Below are positions 1 through 6,510 of a DNA stretch of 40,789 nucleotides, one piece after another. The DNA comes from Oscillospiraceae bacterium. GTDB lineage: Bacteria > Bacillota > Clostridia > Oscillospirales > CAG-272. The notes beneath the pieces are model-generated. The model did not search any database. It was not told the DNA's origin and saw only the letters and a list, made by a program, of their open reading frames with translations. Numbering within the stretch: the first letter of the stretch is position 1; each line of letters starts with the position of its first letter. Both the position numbers and the translations under genes were made by a program. The stretch spans positions 1 through 40,789 of the forward strand of contig SVQK01000111.1 in NCBI GenBank assembly GCA_015065385.1. The letters are read 5' to 3'.

Positions 1-530
1 GACACTTGACGTCAAGCATCTGTACTTTCTGGATGAAAGCGGAGTCAACACGGATATGACCCGCGCTTACGGAAGAGCGCAGGGCGGAGAACGCGTTGTC
101 GGAAGCGTGCCTCTGAACACTCCGAAAAGCACGACGATCCTGTCGTCCATTTGCCTGAGCGGAAACACGAACTATACGACCTACAGCGGAGGGACTACAG
201 GGGAGAAGTTTGTGGATTACTTGAAGAACAATCTGATTCCCACACTCGGGAAAGACGACATTGTCATCATGGATAACCTCCGTTCCCACCACGTCAAAGA
301 AGTCAAAGAAACCTTGGAGAAGGCGGGAATACATTTCCTGTATCTCCCCCCATACAGTCCGGATCTGAATCCGATCGAGATGCTCTGGTCAAAGATCAAA
401 GCCATCCTTCGCAGTCTTGAAATTCGTACAGCCGAAGAACTGCCGAACGCCATCGCTTCTGCCTTCCATGCCGTCACCACCTCGGACTGCCTTGGCTGGT
501 TCTCTGCTGCGGGATTGTGCTCCTAAATGT
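1..530 (+). mobile_element. 3' part of an IS630-family insertion sequence
   Basis: The window opens inside a transposase gene whose C-terminal end is complete. The left end of the element lies outside the window. The right terminal inverted repeat could not be placed without the left end for comparison, so the right boundary is only approximate and may extend towards position 566. Confidence 0.7.
2..526 (+). CDS. IS630-family transposase, 5' truncated by window edge
   Basis: DDE-type transposase that cuts and joins the ends of its own insertion sequence, normally into TA targets. The frame is open from base 2, so the N-terminal helix-turn-helix half lies outside the window. The catalytic core is visible in order: first Asp in LDESGV (codons around 30-47), second Asp in MDNLRSHH (about 268-291), and the Glu in SPDLNPIEMLW (about 358-390). 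The C-terminal SDCLGWF ending is typical for the family and intact, so the visible part shows no frameshift. An internal ATG at 56 is not the true start, because catalytic LDES precedes it. The neighbouring small gene at 567 is unrelated to transposition. Confidence 0.93.
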   Translation, partial: TLDVKHLYFLDESGVNTDMTRAYGRAQGGERVVGSVPLNTPKSTTILSSICLSGNTNYTTYSGGTTGEKFVDYLKNNLIPTLGKDDIVIMDNLRSHHVKEVKETLEKAGIHFLYLPPYSPDLNPIEMLWSKIKAILRSLEIRTAEELPNAIASAFHAVTTSDCLGWFSAAGLCS

Positions 531-566
531 GTGGATTGCTATAGAAGCAAAACAGTATGTATTCAA

Positions 567-923
567 ATGGGAAACAGAAAACAGAGGAAAAAACCGACAA
601 AAAAAGGAACTGTTGCCGTAATCGCGGTCCTTCTGGCGATCGCTGTGCTGTCAGTCGGTTTCTGCTACATCACATACGAACATCCGGCGGTGCTTCTCGG
701 AACCGATCTGTACCGGCAGTACGAAGAGGCGTGCATAAGATACAGCCACACGCTGATGTTCGGTTTATTCGGCATCCCCGCCCATGCGCAGTTCGTGGAA
801 ATCAGAGAAACCGGATACGGGATCGAGATCCTGATGATTTCCGTTCTCCCGCCGGCGCGGACCAAAGTGTACCACTCCGAAGCGGACGCACCGTACTGGA
901 CCACCGGATTCAACGCATACTGA
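567..923 (+). CDS. Small single-span membrane protein, function unknown
   Basis: Predicted protein of 118 residues. A lysine/arginine-rich head (residues 1-14) is followed by one hydrophobic helix (about 16-37), which suggests an N-in membrane anchor with the remaining 80 residues outside. I do not recognise the domain. The ATG at 567 was chosen because it gives the positively charged head directly before the helix; no good Shine-Dalgarno sequence precedes it, and a longer reading would run into the transposase. The insertion sequence ends only about 40 bases upstream, so the gene may have lost its own promoter or N-terminus. A strong terminator follows it. Confidence 0.6.
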   Translation: MGNRKQRKKPTKKGTVAVIAVLLAIAVLSVGFCYITYEHPAVLLGTDLYRQYEEACIRYSHTLMFGLFGIPAHAQFVEIRETGYGIEILMISVLPPARTKVYHSEADAPYWTTGFNAY

Positions 924-935
924 AAAGAACACGCA

Positions 936-988
936 AAACCACCGCCGCCCCGGCGTCTGACCGTTGGAGCGGCGGTTTCCTGTTTTTT
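936..988. terminator. Bidirectional rho-independent terminator
   Basis: ACCGCCGC (941-948) pairs with GCGGCGGT (969-976). On the plus strand a T-rich tract follows (TTTCCTGTTTTTT), ending the small membrane protein gene. On the minus strand the stem is followed by TTTTG, which serves the converging larC gene. Confidence 0.8.
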
Positions 989-995
989 CTCGGTC

Positions 996-2303
996 TTATT
1001 TGATCTCTTTCCGGATTTCCGCGATGCTCTTTCCGGCTTTGCGGGCGGCGGCGGCGAGGTCGTCGTATTCGTATTTCTCCCTCGTCACGCCGTATCCGTC
1101 GGAGATCTTCTTCCGGACCGGACCGAAAGGCGTCTCTTCCGTTTCGATCCTCCGGGCGAGCACATACCGGCGCAGTACGGATTCCCGCACGCCGATGGTG
1201 GCGGTGTGGCGGAACAGCAGGCGGACCATCGCCTCCCGGTCTTCTGGCTTTGCGAGGACGGACAGAACGACGCCCGGGCGGTTCTTCTTCATCCCGGCGG
1301 CGGTGGTCCAGACGTCGAGCGCGCCTCCCGCAAAAAGGGCGTCCATGGCGAATCCGATTTCCTCCGGCGTGCTGTCGTCGAGATTGCATTCCAGAAGCAG
1401 CGCGTCGTCCCGCTCCCCTTCCCGCTCGCCGAGGATCGCGCGGACGCAGTTTGCCGCTTCGAAGTCCTTCTTTCCCATGCCGTAGCCGATCTTCTCCGCG
1501 CGCATCACGGGCTGATCCCCGAACCGTGCGGCGAAGTGCTTCAAAAGGGCCGCGCCGGTCGGAGTGCAGAGCTCGCCCTTGACCGCCCCTCCGTAGGTGG
1601 GAACGTCCCGGAGGATGTACGCCGTCGCGGGAGCCGGAACCGGGAGGATCCCGTGGGCGCACCGGACGTTCCCCGCCCCCACATGGATCGGGGACACCAC
1701 GATCTCGTCCGGAGCCAGCTCCGCCATGGCAAGACAGACCGCCGTGATATCCGCCACCGCGTCCATCGTCCCGACCTCGTGGAAATGGATCTGTTCCACC
1801 GGGACGCCGTGGGCCGCGCTCTCCGCCTCCGCGATCAGGGAATAGACCGCCATCACGTCGTCCTTCACCTTTGCGGGCAGGTCGAGGTGGTCCCGGACGA
1901 TGTGTCCGATCCCGTGGAGGGTGGAATGGCTGTGGTGGTGATGGCCGTGGTCGTGTTCGTGTTCGTGGGTATGTTCATGGTCGTGGTCGTGCTCATGCTC
2001 GTGATCGTGGTCATGGTCGTGGTCATGATCGTGGTCGTGCTCATGCTCATGGTCATGGTCGTGCTCATGATGATGGTCGTGAACGTCTTCGGATTCCTCC
2101 TCTTCCCCGTTCACCGTGACCTTCATGTGCGTGCCGGTGATGCCGCACTTCACGGAGGTCTCCCGCTCGAATCTCACGCCGGGGATCCCGAGGGCGTTGA
2201 GCTTTGACACAAATCCGTCCGGATCGGGCATCAGCTCGCATAAAGCCGCCGTCAGCATGTCCCCCGCCGCGCCCATATTGCATCCGATATACAGTGTTTT
2301 CAT
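996..2303 (-). CDS. larC: Nickel-pincer cofactor biosynthesis protein LarC
   Basis: LarC inserts nickel, in a CTP-dependent reaction, into the pyridinium bisthiocarboxylic mononucleotide to finish the nickel-pincer cofactor used by lactate racemase LarA and related enzymes. The N-terminal MKTLYIGCNMGAAGDM is the family signature. Residues about 74-125 are a His/Asp/Glu-rich linker, presumably metal binding. The C-terminal half (ILGEREGERDDALLLECNLDD onward) is the catalytic LarC2 part, with PFGPVRKKISDGYG near the end. In Lactobacillus the two halves are joined by programmed frameshifting; here one continuous frame of 435 residues encodes both. The ATG at 2303 was preferred over 2315 because AAAGGA lies 11 bases before it but abuts the first ATG. 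No larA, larB or larE is in the window. Confidence 0.93.
   Translation of the reverse strand: MKTLYIGCNMGAAGDMLTAALCELMPDPDGFVSKLNALGIPGVRFERETSVKCGITGTHMKVTVNGEEEESEDVHDHHHEHDHDHEHEHDHDHDHDHDHDHEHEHDHDHEHTHEHEHDHGHHHHSHSTLHGIGHIVRDHLDLPAKVKDDVMAVYSLIAEAESAAHGVPVEQIHFHEVGTMDAVADITAVCLAMAELAPDEIVVSPIHVGAGNVRCAHGILPVPAPATAYILRDVPTYGGAVKGELCTPTGAALLKHFAARFGDQPVMRAEKIGYGMGKKDFEAANCVRAILGEREGERDDALLLECNLDDSTPEEIGFAMDALFAGGALDVWTTAAGMKKNRPGVVLSVLAKPEDREAMVRLLFRHTATIGVRESVLRRYVLARRIETEETPFGPVRKKISDGYGVTREKYEYDDLAAAARKAGKSIAEIRKEIK
1925..2081 (-). repeat. Degenerate His-Asp/His-Glu codon repeat within larC
   Basis: A run of alternating CAT/CAC with GAC/GAG codons (six-base unit, imperfect) encodes about 50 residues in which histidine alternates with Asp or Glu. 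Low-complexity DNA of this kind is prone to length change by slippage, but the frame is kept. Confidence 0.9.
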
Positions 2304-2347
2304 CTGTGATTTCATCCTTTCCGTGGATCCGCCGCTCTCCCATTACC

Positions 2348-2386
2348 AAAAAACGGCATACCTCCCCCATCCATGAGACGTATGCC
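2348..2386 (-). promoter_or_regulatory. Hairpin plus U-tract in larC leader: candidate attenuator
   Basis: In the 115-base leader between the larC promoter and its start, GGCATAC (2380-2386) and GTATGCC (2355-2361) form a 7-bp stem, followed one base later by six Ts (2348-2353). This is the shape of an intrinsic terminator inside a 5' leader. A second hairpin (CCCGTTC with GAAGCGGG, about 2400-2422) lies upstream of it. I did not recognise a known riboswitch consensus in it. Confidence 0.5.
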
Positions 2387-2425
2387 TTCGCGGCTTCCGA
2401 TTCCCGCTTCGTGCGGAACGGGATA

Positions 2426-2454
2426 AGTATAGCATAAAATTCAAATTCTGTCAA
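2426..2454 (-). promoter_or_regulatory. Sigma-A promoter for larC
   Basis: TTGACA at 2449-2454, 17-base spacer, TATACT at 2426-2431, read on the minus strand. It overlaps the stop codon of the upstream small membrane protein gene (2451-2453). Confidence 0.85.
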
Positions 2455-2840
2455 GAGTCCGGGAGACGTTCGAGCCTTGTGTACACCCGGCCTTCGCATC
2501 CCCGCTCCTCAGCCACCGTCACCCGGACGCGGGGATTGGGATCTTCCGTCGGGTTCCACGAATCCCAGTTCACATGCTCCGCGCCGATGGCTGCCTCCCA
2601 GAAAACCTCTTCTGTTCCGTCGTCGTACCGCAGGATCAGACAGCCCCTCGAGCTCTTGGCAAGCGGATCATCATCATGCCGCATCCCGCTGTCGATTCTC
2701 ACGCCCTCCACGACGGCCTCCGTCCCGGGGATGGGCTTCTCCGGCCGCGTCGCCAGCCAGAAGAGCACCCCGAGAACCACCCACGGGATCGAAAAGATCC
2801 CCGTCCAGCGCAAGATTTTCTTCCGATCTTCCTGTGTCAC
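2451..2840 (-). CDS. Small membrane-anchored protein of unknown function
   Basis: Predicted protein of 129 residues. A charged head (TQEDRKKILRW) precedes one hydrophobic helix at about residues 12-30, leaving an extracytoplasmic tail of about 98 residues with no motif I recognise. The start is GTG at 2840, supported by GGGAGAG seven bases upstream. It is the last gene of the run EEP protein, nrdR, histidine phosphatase, but a hairpin with a short T run stands between it and the phosphatase, so its transcript level may be lower than theirs. Its stop codon lies inside the larC promoter. Confidence 0.72.
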   Translation of the reverse strand: MTQEDRKKILRWTGIFSIPWVVLGVLFWLATRPEKPIPGTEAVVEGVRIDSGMRHDDDPLAKSSRGCLILRYDDGTEEVFWEAAIGAEHVNWDSWNPTEDPNPRVRVTVAEERGCEGRVYTRLERLPDS

Positions 2841-2858
2841 AAGACTCTCCCTATCACG

Positions 2859-2895
2859 AAAAGCGCGGCCGCCCCGTCAGTTCGGGACAGCCGCG
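2859..2895 (-). terminator. Hairpin after the histidine phosphatase gene
   Basis: A 12-bp stem with G-U pairs (CGCGGCTGTCCC at 2884-2895 with GGGGCGGCCGCG at 2864-2875, 8-base loop) is followed by CTTTTC on the minus strand. The short T tract suggests partial termination before the last small gene. Confidence 0.6.
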
Positions 2896-2901
2896 GCGAT
2901 G

Positions 2902-3621
2902 TCAGATCGTAAAGTGCGTATGATACCGCCTGTCCGCCCATCCGTCCTCGGCGAGGTGGGACATATCGGACATGCAGAGGCATTTCGGGACGGTGGTCCC
3001 GCATTTCCGGTTGGAGAATTCCAGCACGGTGACGCCGGTATGGGTGATATCGAACTCTGCCCAGAAGACGTTCGGCGGGATCCGGAGCAGGTGGGACAGC
3101 CACGAGAGCCCGAAGCCCTGATGGCAGAACACCGCCACACGGTCGTCGTTTGGGCGCTCGATCCGGTATTCGTTCCCCTCCCGGACGTAGCCCTGCCGCG
3201 CCATGAACTCGTCGGACTCGCTCTGGAGGGCGGCGTACCCGTCCTTTCCGTTCACGATCGCGGCCATGGCGTCGATCTCGTACCAGCGGTCCCCGGCGTC
3301 CCGGTTGGATCCCCGGACGAAGGAACCGATATCGTCCACGTTCCAGACCCACGTCCGCCGCCCCTCGCCGAGATCTCTCGTGAAGCGGGACCACGCCAGA
3401 TTCTCCGAGCACCACGGCTCGATGAAGATGGGCAGTCCGAGGGCGTGGGCGGTGGGCTCGGCGGTCTCGATCGCGCGGCGCAGGGGGGAGGCGTAGATCC
3501 GGTTGATCCCGGCCCTTCTCATGCGCGGCACGAGAGCCCTCGCCTGCTTCCGCCCGACGTCCGTGAGCATTTCCTTCGGACCGTAGACCGGGTGTCCGTG
3601 ACGAACGATATATAAGAACAT
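2902..3621 (-). CDS. Histidine phosphatase (phosphoglycerate-mutase-like) protein
   Basis: Member of the histidine phosphatase superfamily, 239 residues, cytoplasmic. The N-terminal FLYIVRHGHP holds the RHG motif with the histidine that becomes phosphorylated; SPLRRAIETAE (about residues 45-55) is the second conserved block, and VAVFCHQGFG (about 157-166) carries the second catalytic histidine. Substrate cannot be told from the sequence: the family includes cofactor-dependent phosphoglycerate mutase, cobalamin phosphatases and general phosphatases, and this one lacks the longer insertions of true GpmA. The start at 3621 lies two bases after the nrdR stop and AAGGGA precedes it, so the two are translationally close-coupled. 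Confidence 0.88.
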   Translation of the reverse strand: MFLYIVRHGHPVYGPKEMLTDVGRKQARALVPRMRRAGINRIYASPLRRAIETAEPTAHALGLPIFIEPWCSENLAWSRFTRDLGEGRRTWVWNVDDIGSFVRGSNRDAGDRWYEIDAMAAIVNGKDGYAALQSESDEFMARQGYVREGNEYRIERPNDDRVAVFCHQGFGLSWLSHLLRIPPNVFWAEFDITHTGVTVLEFSNRKCGTTVPKCLCMSDMSHLAEDGWADRRYHTHFTI

Positions 3622-3622
3622 A

Positions 3623-4072
3623 TTATTTCCCTTCCTGCTTCAGCTCGGAAATCTCCCGCATGAAGGTGTCGATGTCCTTGAACTCCCTGTGCACGGAGGC
3701 GAACCGGACGTAGGCCACGGGATCCAGCTCCTTGAGCCGCTCCATGGCGAGCTCGCCGATGCGGTTGGACGTGACCTCGGACTTCATGCAGCTCTGGATC
3801 TGCGATTCGATCCAGTCCGCTACCTCCTTGGGGTTGACGGGGCGTTTCTCGCACGCCTTGTACAGCCCTGCCAGAAGCTTGTTCCGGTCGAAGATCTCCC
3901 GCGATCCGTCCTTCTTGATGACGAAGGGATTCTGCTGGTCGATGATCTCATAGGTGGTGAACCGCCGCCTGCATTCAACGCACTCGCGGCGGCGCTTGAT
4001 GCTGTTGTTTTCCTCGACGGGACGGCTGTCGATCACCGTGGATTTCTCACAGCCGCAGGCAGGGCATTTCAT
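3623..4072 (-). CDS. nrdR: Transcriptional repressor NrdR
   Basis: NrdR senses ATP/dATP and represses ribonucleotide reductase genes by binding NrdR boxes. The 149 residues are the usual family length. The N-terminal zinc ribbon has MKCPACGCEKSTVIDSR and a second pair in RRECVECRRRFTTYE; the ATP-cone follows from about residue 46 (FVIKKDGSREIFDRNKLLAG). The C-terminal YVRFASVHREFKDIDTF block is strongly conserved. SD GGAGGT precedes the ATG. No ribonucleotide reductase gene and no obvious NrdR box pair is in the window, so its targets lie elsewhere. Confidence 0.97.
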   Translation of the reverse strand: MKCPACGCEKSTVIDSRPVEENNSIKRRRECVECRRRFTTYEIIDQQNPFVIKKDGSREIFDRNKLLAGLYKACEKRPVNPKEVADWIESQIQSCMKSEVTSNRIGELAMERLKELDPVAYVRFASVHREFKDIDTFMREISELKQEGK

Positions 4073-4101
4073 AGGCTAACCTCCGGTTTCCGATGGTGGA
4101 A

Positions 4102-4884
4102 TCAGAACTCCAAATCCGCGCAGACGGGATAGTGGTCGGAAAACGTCAGGCCGTCGCGCTCGTTCTTTGCCGCGAAGGACTTCGACGGATCGAAGGGCAG
4201 CGTCGTGAACACATAGTCGATCTTGGAGCCGGGCCAATCCTTTTTGAAGCCGTGGTAGGTGCCGCCCACGTCCGCCGTCGCGTCGGCAAGGGGCGCGCCG
4301 CATCCGCCGAAGGTCACGACGGACTTGTACACGAGGCTGTCGGGCGTCACGTTGAAGTCGCCGGTCAGAACGATGGGCAGCGGATTTTCGGCATAGTCGG
4401 AGGCGATGCGGTTCAGGATCAGGGAGATCCCCTGCGCCTGCGCGAAGGCTCCGACGTGGTCGAGGTGGGTATTGTAATGGCGGAGGCATTTGCCGCTCTC
4501 ACGCTCTCTCAGCGTCGTGCAGGTGCAGATCCGCGGGCAGTCGCTCTGGTCGGTGGAGAAGCGGGATCCGGGGATCCGCGGCGTGTCGGAGAGCCAGAAG
4601 GTCTCGAGGAAGACGAGGTCGAAGCGGCTTTTGCGGTAGAGGACCACATTGCTCTCGCCGAGCAGATCCCGGTCGCGTCCGATGCCGCAGACTTCGAAAT
4701 CGGTGAAGTTGTCGATCAGCCACTGTCTCTGCGGCGGCTGGGTCTCCTGAAATCCGATCAGATCCGGCTCATAGGGGAGAAATTCGTCGAGAATCAGCTT
4801 GGATCGGGAGGAGAATCTTCTCGGCCCGGTTCCCTGACAGTTATCGGTCCAGATATTGAAGGAAAACACGCGGATTTTGCTCAT
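4102..4884 (-). CDS. Endonuclease/exonuclease/phosphatase-family protein
   Basis: Metal-dependent phosphodiesterase fold (DNase I / EEP superfamily), 260 residues, no signal peptide, so cytoplasmic. Landmarks are the N-terminal RVFSFNIW, the metal-binding Glu in IGFQETQ (about 43-49), NTHLDH (about 139-144), TGDFNVTP (about 174-181), SKIDYVF (about 227-233) and the terminal FSDHYPV with the catalytic His. The true substrate may be a nucleic acid, a sugar phosphate or a lipid head group; the family is too broad to decide. It is the first gene of the run leading into nrdR, with a good sigma-A promoter upstream and AAAGGA as SD. Confidence 0.88.
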   Translation of the reverse strand: MSKIRVFSFNIWTDNCQGTGPRRFSSRSKLILDEFLPYEPDLIGFQETQPPQRQWLIDNFTDFEVCGIGRDRDLLGESNVVLYRKSRFDLVFLETFWLSDTPRIPGSRFSTDQSDCPRICTCTTLRERESGKCLRHYNTHLDHVGAFAQAQGISLILNRIASDYAENPLPIVLTGDFNVTPDSLVYKSVVTFGGCGAPLADATADVGGTYHGFKKDWPGSKIDYVFTTLPFDPSKSFAAKNERDGLTFSDHYPVCADLEF

Positions 4885-4956
4885 GACGGCGTCCTTTCTG
4901 CATCGGTTCTGCTACACCCCCGGCGGAGAGCGCGGAGGCATAAATCGGTCGGATCA

Positions 4957-4985
4957 ATTATAGCATCCGCGCCGCGCAATTGCAA
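4957..4985 (-). promoter_or_regulatory. Sigma-A promoter for the EEP-nrdR operon
   Basis: TTGCAA at 4980-4985, 17-base spacer, TATAAT at 4957-4962 on the minus strand. Confidence 0.82.
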
Positions 4986-5022
4986 GACGGTTCGGCAACT
5001 TTTTCGCCTTTCCCGCGCGGGA

Positions 5023-5697
5023 TCAGAGATGCGCCCACCGCCCGAGCTCGGAGAGAAAATGCTTTCCCCGGAACACGACCTGCGCGAACAGCAGAAGGAT
5101 GGAGACCGTCATGGAAAGGAGGGCGAAATGGGCGTAGAGCCCCGTCATCTTCCCGGTGAAATACAGGACCGCAACCGCCGCCGTGCCGCAGAGGGCGATG
5201 AGGAAATACCCGGCGTAGGTCCCGAGCCTCCGTCCGTCCACAATGCCCATGACGAAATAGAAAACCGCGAGTCCCGCGCTGAGGACGGGGAGGACGTAGC
5301 CCCAGCTCCATCCGTGCCAGCCGGTCATCCAGTCCCACGGGAGGCAGAGGAGCATGGCGATCACGCTCTCCCAGAGGATCCCCTTGGCGATGTTCTTCCT
5401 CTTCCGCGCGCCGACGTTGACCGTGATCCACGCGCAGACCGTCCCCAGCACGATCATGGTGAAGATCGGCATATGGGGGATATACAGCAGATGGATCACC
5501 GCCGCCACAAGAAGGATCACGATCGCGGCGAAGGTGGAGATGCGGAAAATCAGGTCGTAGGTGTGCCGGGCGGGAATGACCGGAAAAACCCCGGCGCTCT
5601 CGACCGTCTCAGGCGCGTCGGACAGGATCCGTCCGCACAGGGGACACCGCTTTCTCTCCCCGTCCGTCTTCACGCCGCATACGGGACAGTGCTGCAT
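5023..5697 (-). CDS. Zinc-ribbon multi-span membrane protein (DUF6320-like)
   Basis: Predicted protein of 224 residues. The N-terminus is a double-CxxC zinc ribbon (CPVCGVKTDGERKRCPLCGR), followed from about residue 50 by six hydrophobic helices with short loops. Zinc-ribbon plus helix-bundle architecture matches the family I know as DUF6320, commonly found beside alcohol-acetyltransferase-like genes in Clostridia, as here. Function is unknown; a role in helping the neighbouring acyltransferase at the membrane is only a guess. SD GGAGGA and a start four bases after the GNAT gene's stop codon begins show one operon with the two genes upstream. Confidence 0.75.
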   Translation of the reverse strand: MQHCPVCGVKTDGERKRCPLCGRILSDAPETVESAGVFPVIPARHTYDLIFRISTFAAIVILLVAAVIHLLYIPHMPIFTMIVLGTVCAWITVNVGARKRKNIAKGILWESVIAMLLCLPWDWMTGWHGWSWGYVLPVLSAGLAVFYFVMGIVDGRRLGTYAGYFLIALCGTAAVAVLYFTGKMTGLYAHFALLSMTVSILLLFAQVVFRGKHFLSELGRWAHL

Positions 5698-5698
5698 C

Positions 5699-6496
5699 TC
5701 AGTATTCCTCCTTCTTACCGGTTTGTTCTTTTCGCTCCGGGATCCGGACCGCCGACAGGGACGCCCACGCGGGACGAAATCCGGCGCGGACGGCGTTTCC
5801 GACGGAGCGGACGTTGGCCCAGACCGCGCTGTAAAACGGAACCTGACCTGAATCGAGGATCTCCCGGGCGAGGCGGTTAGTCAGCGCGGCCCCGATCCCG
5901 AGCCCTCTGTATGCGGGCAGGACGTTCACGCCGATCTGCATCATGTCGGGACAGTCCTGCGAAGCCCCGGCCAGCCCCACGAGCACATCCCCGTCGTACG
6001 CGCCCGCGCCGATCCGGTCGAGCTCCCGCCGTTTCTCGCAGAGCGCGTCGGACCACTCCGGGCGGTACAGATACGCGAAATCCTCCGGGCCGAGGATCCG
6101 CATCCGGAAGGGGGAGGTCCCGCTGAACCTTCCGATTTCCTCCGGATCGGGGAGAAAGGACGAGACGGCGAACGACAGCCCCGCGCCGAAGGGAGCGAGA
6201 AGCGCGTCCAGATCGTGCGTCCCCTCCGGAGCGAAGAGCTGCCAGAACTCCGGATCCCGCTCGAGCAGCTCCCGCACCCCGTCCGTCAGAGCGGGGTCGC
6301 AGGTCACGACCGCGTTCGGGCCGTAGGTCGTCACATCGAGAATGGCGGGTTCGGTGAGATAGACCCGCGCATTTCCCCGGATCCCAGCGGGAAAGAACCG
6401 GTGCTCCGAAGCCTCGAAGTCCTCCGGAGAACAGCCGTGATCCGCGGCAGACTGCCTCAGGGCGATCTGCCGGATCTCTTCCTTCGTCCAGTTCAT
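5699..6496 (-). CDS. GNAT-family N-acetyltransferase
   Basis: Predicted cytoplasmic acyl-CoA-dependent acetyltransferase of 265 residues. The C-terminal half carries the GNAT core: IGVNVLPAYRGLGIG with the RGLGIG acetyl-CoA pyrophosphate loop (about residues 207-221 of this start), then AREIL, and a final NAVRAGFRPAW block. The N-terminal half (about 130 residues) is a less conserved GNAT-like domain, as in two-domain GNATs. The ATG at 6496 was chosen because GGAGAG (6504-6509) sits seven bases before it; the upstream ATG at 6529 would overlap the preceding gene by 19 bases without a matching SD. Middle gene of a three-gene operon; substrate unknown. Confidence 0.85.
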   Translation of the reverse strand: MNWTKEEIRQIALRQSAADHGCSPEDFEASEHRFFPAGIRGNARVYLTEPAILDVTTYGPNAVVTCDPALTDGVRELLERDPEFWQLFAPEGTHDLDALLAPFGAGLSFAVSSFLPDPEEIGRFSGTSPFRMRILGPEDFAYLYRPEWSDALCEKRRELDRIGAGAYDGDVLVGLAGASQDCPDMMQIGVNVLPAYRGLGIGAALTNRLAREILDSGQVPFYSAVWANVRSVGNAVRAGFRPAWASLSAVRIPERKEQTGKKEEY

Positions 6497-6510
6497 TCGT
6501 TTGCTCTCCG

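Noticed and set aside
1925-2081. Possible CRISPR-like or tandem-repeat array
   Set aside because: The six-base units are codons of the His-rich linker of larC, without spacers.
1206-2207. 333-codon plus-strand frame with a Val-rich run
   Set aside because: The Val run is only the reverse of the His-Asp/Glu codon repeat in larC.
4093-5880. 595-codon open frame on the plus strand
   Set aside because: Antisense to the EEP protein and the DUF6320-like gene, crossing a clear promoter; Arg/Gly/Pro-rich shadow translation.
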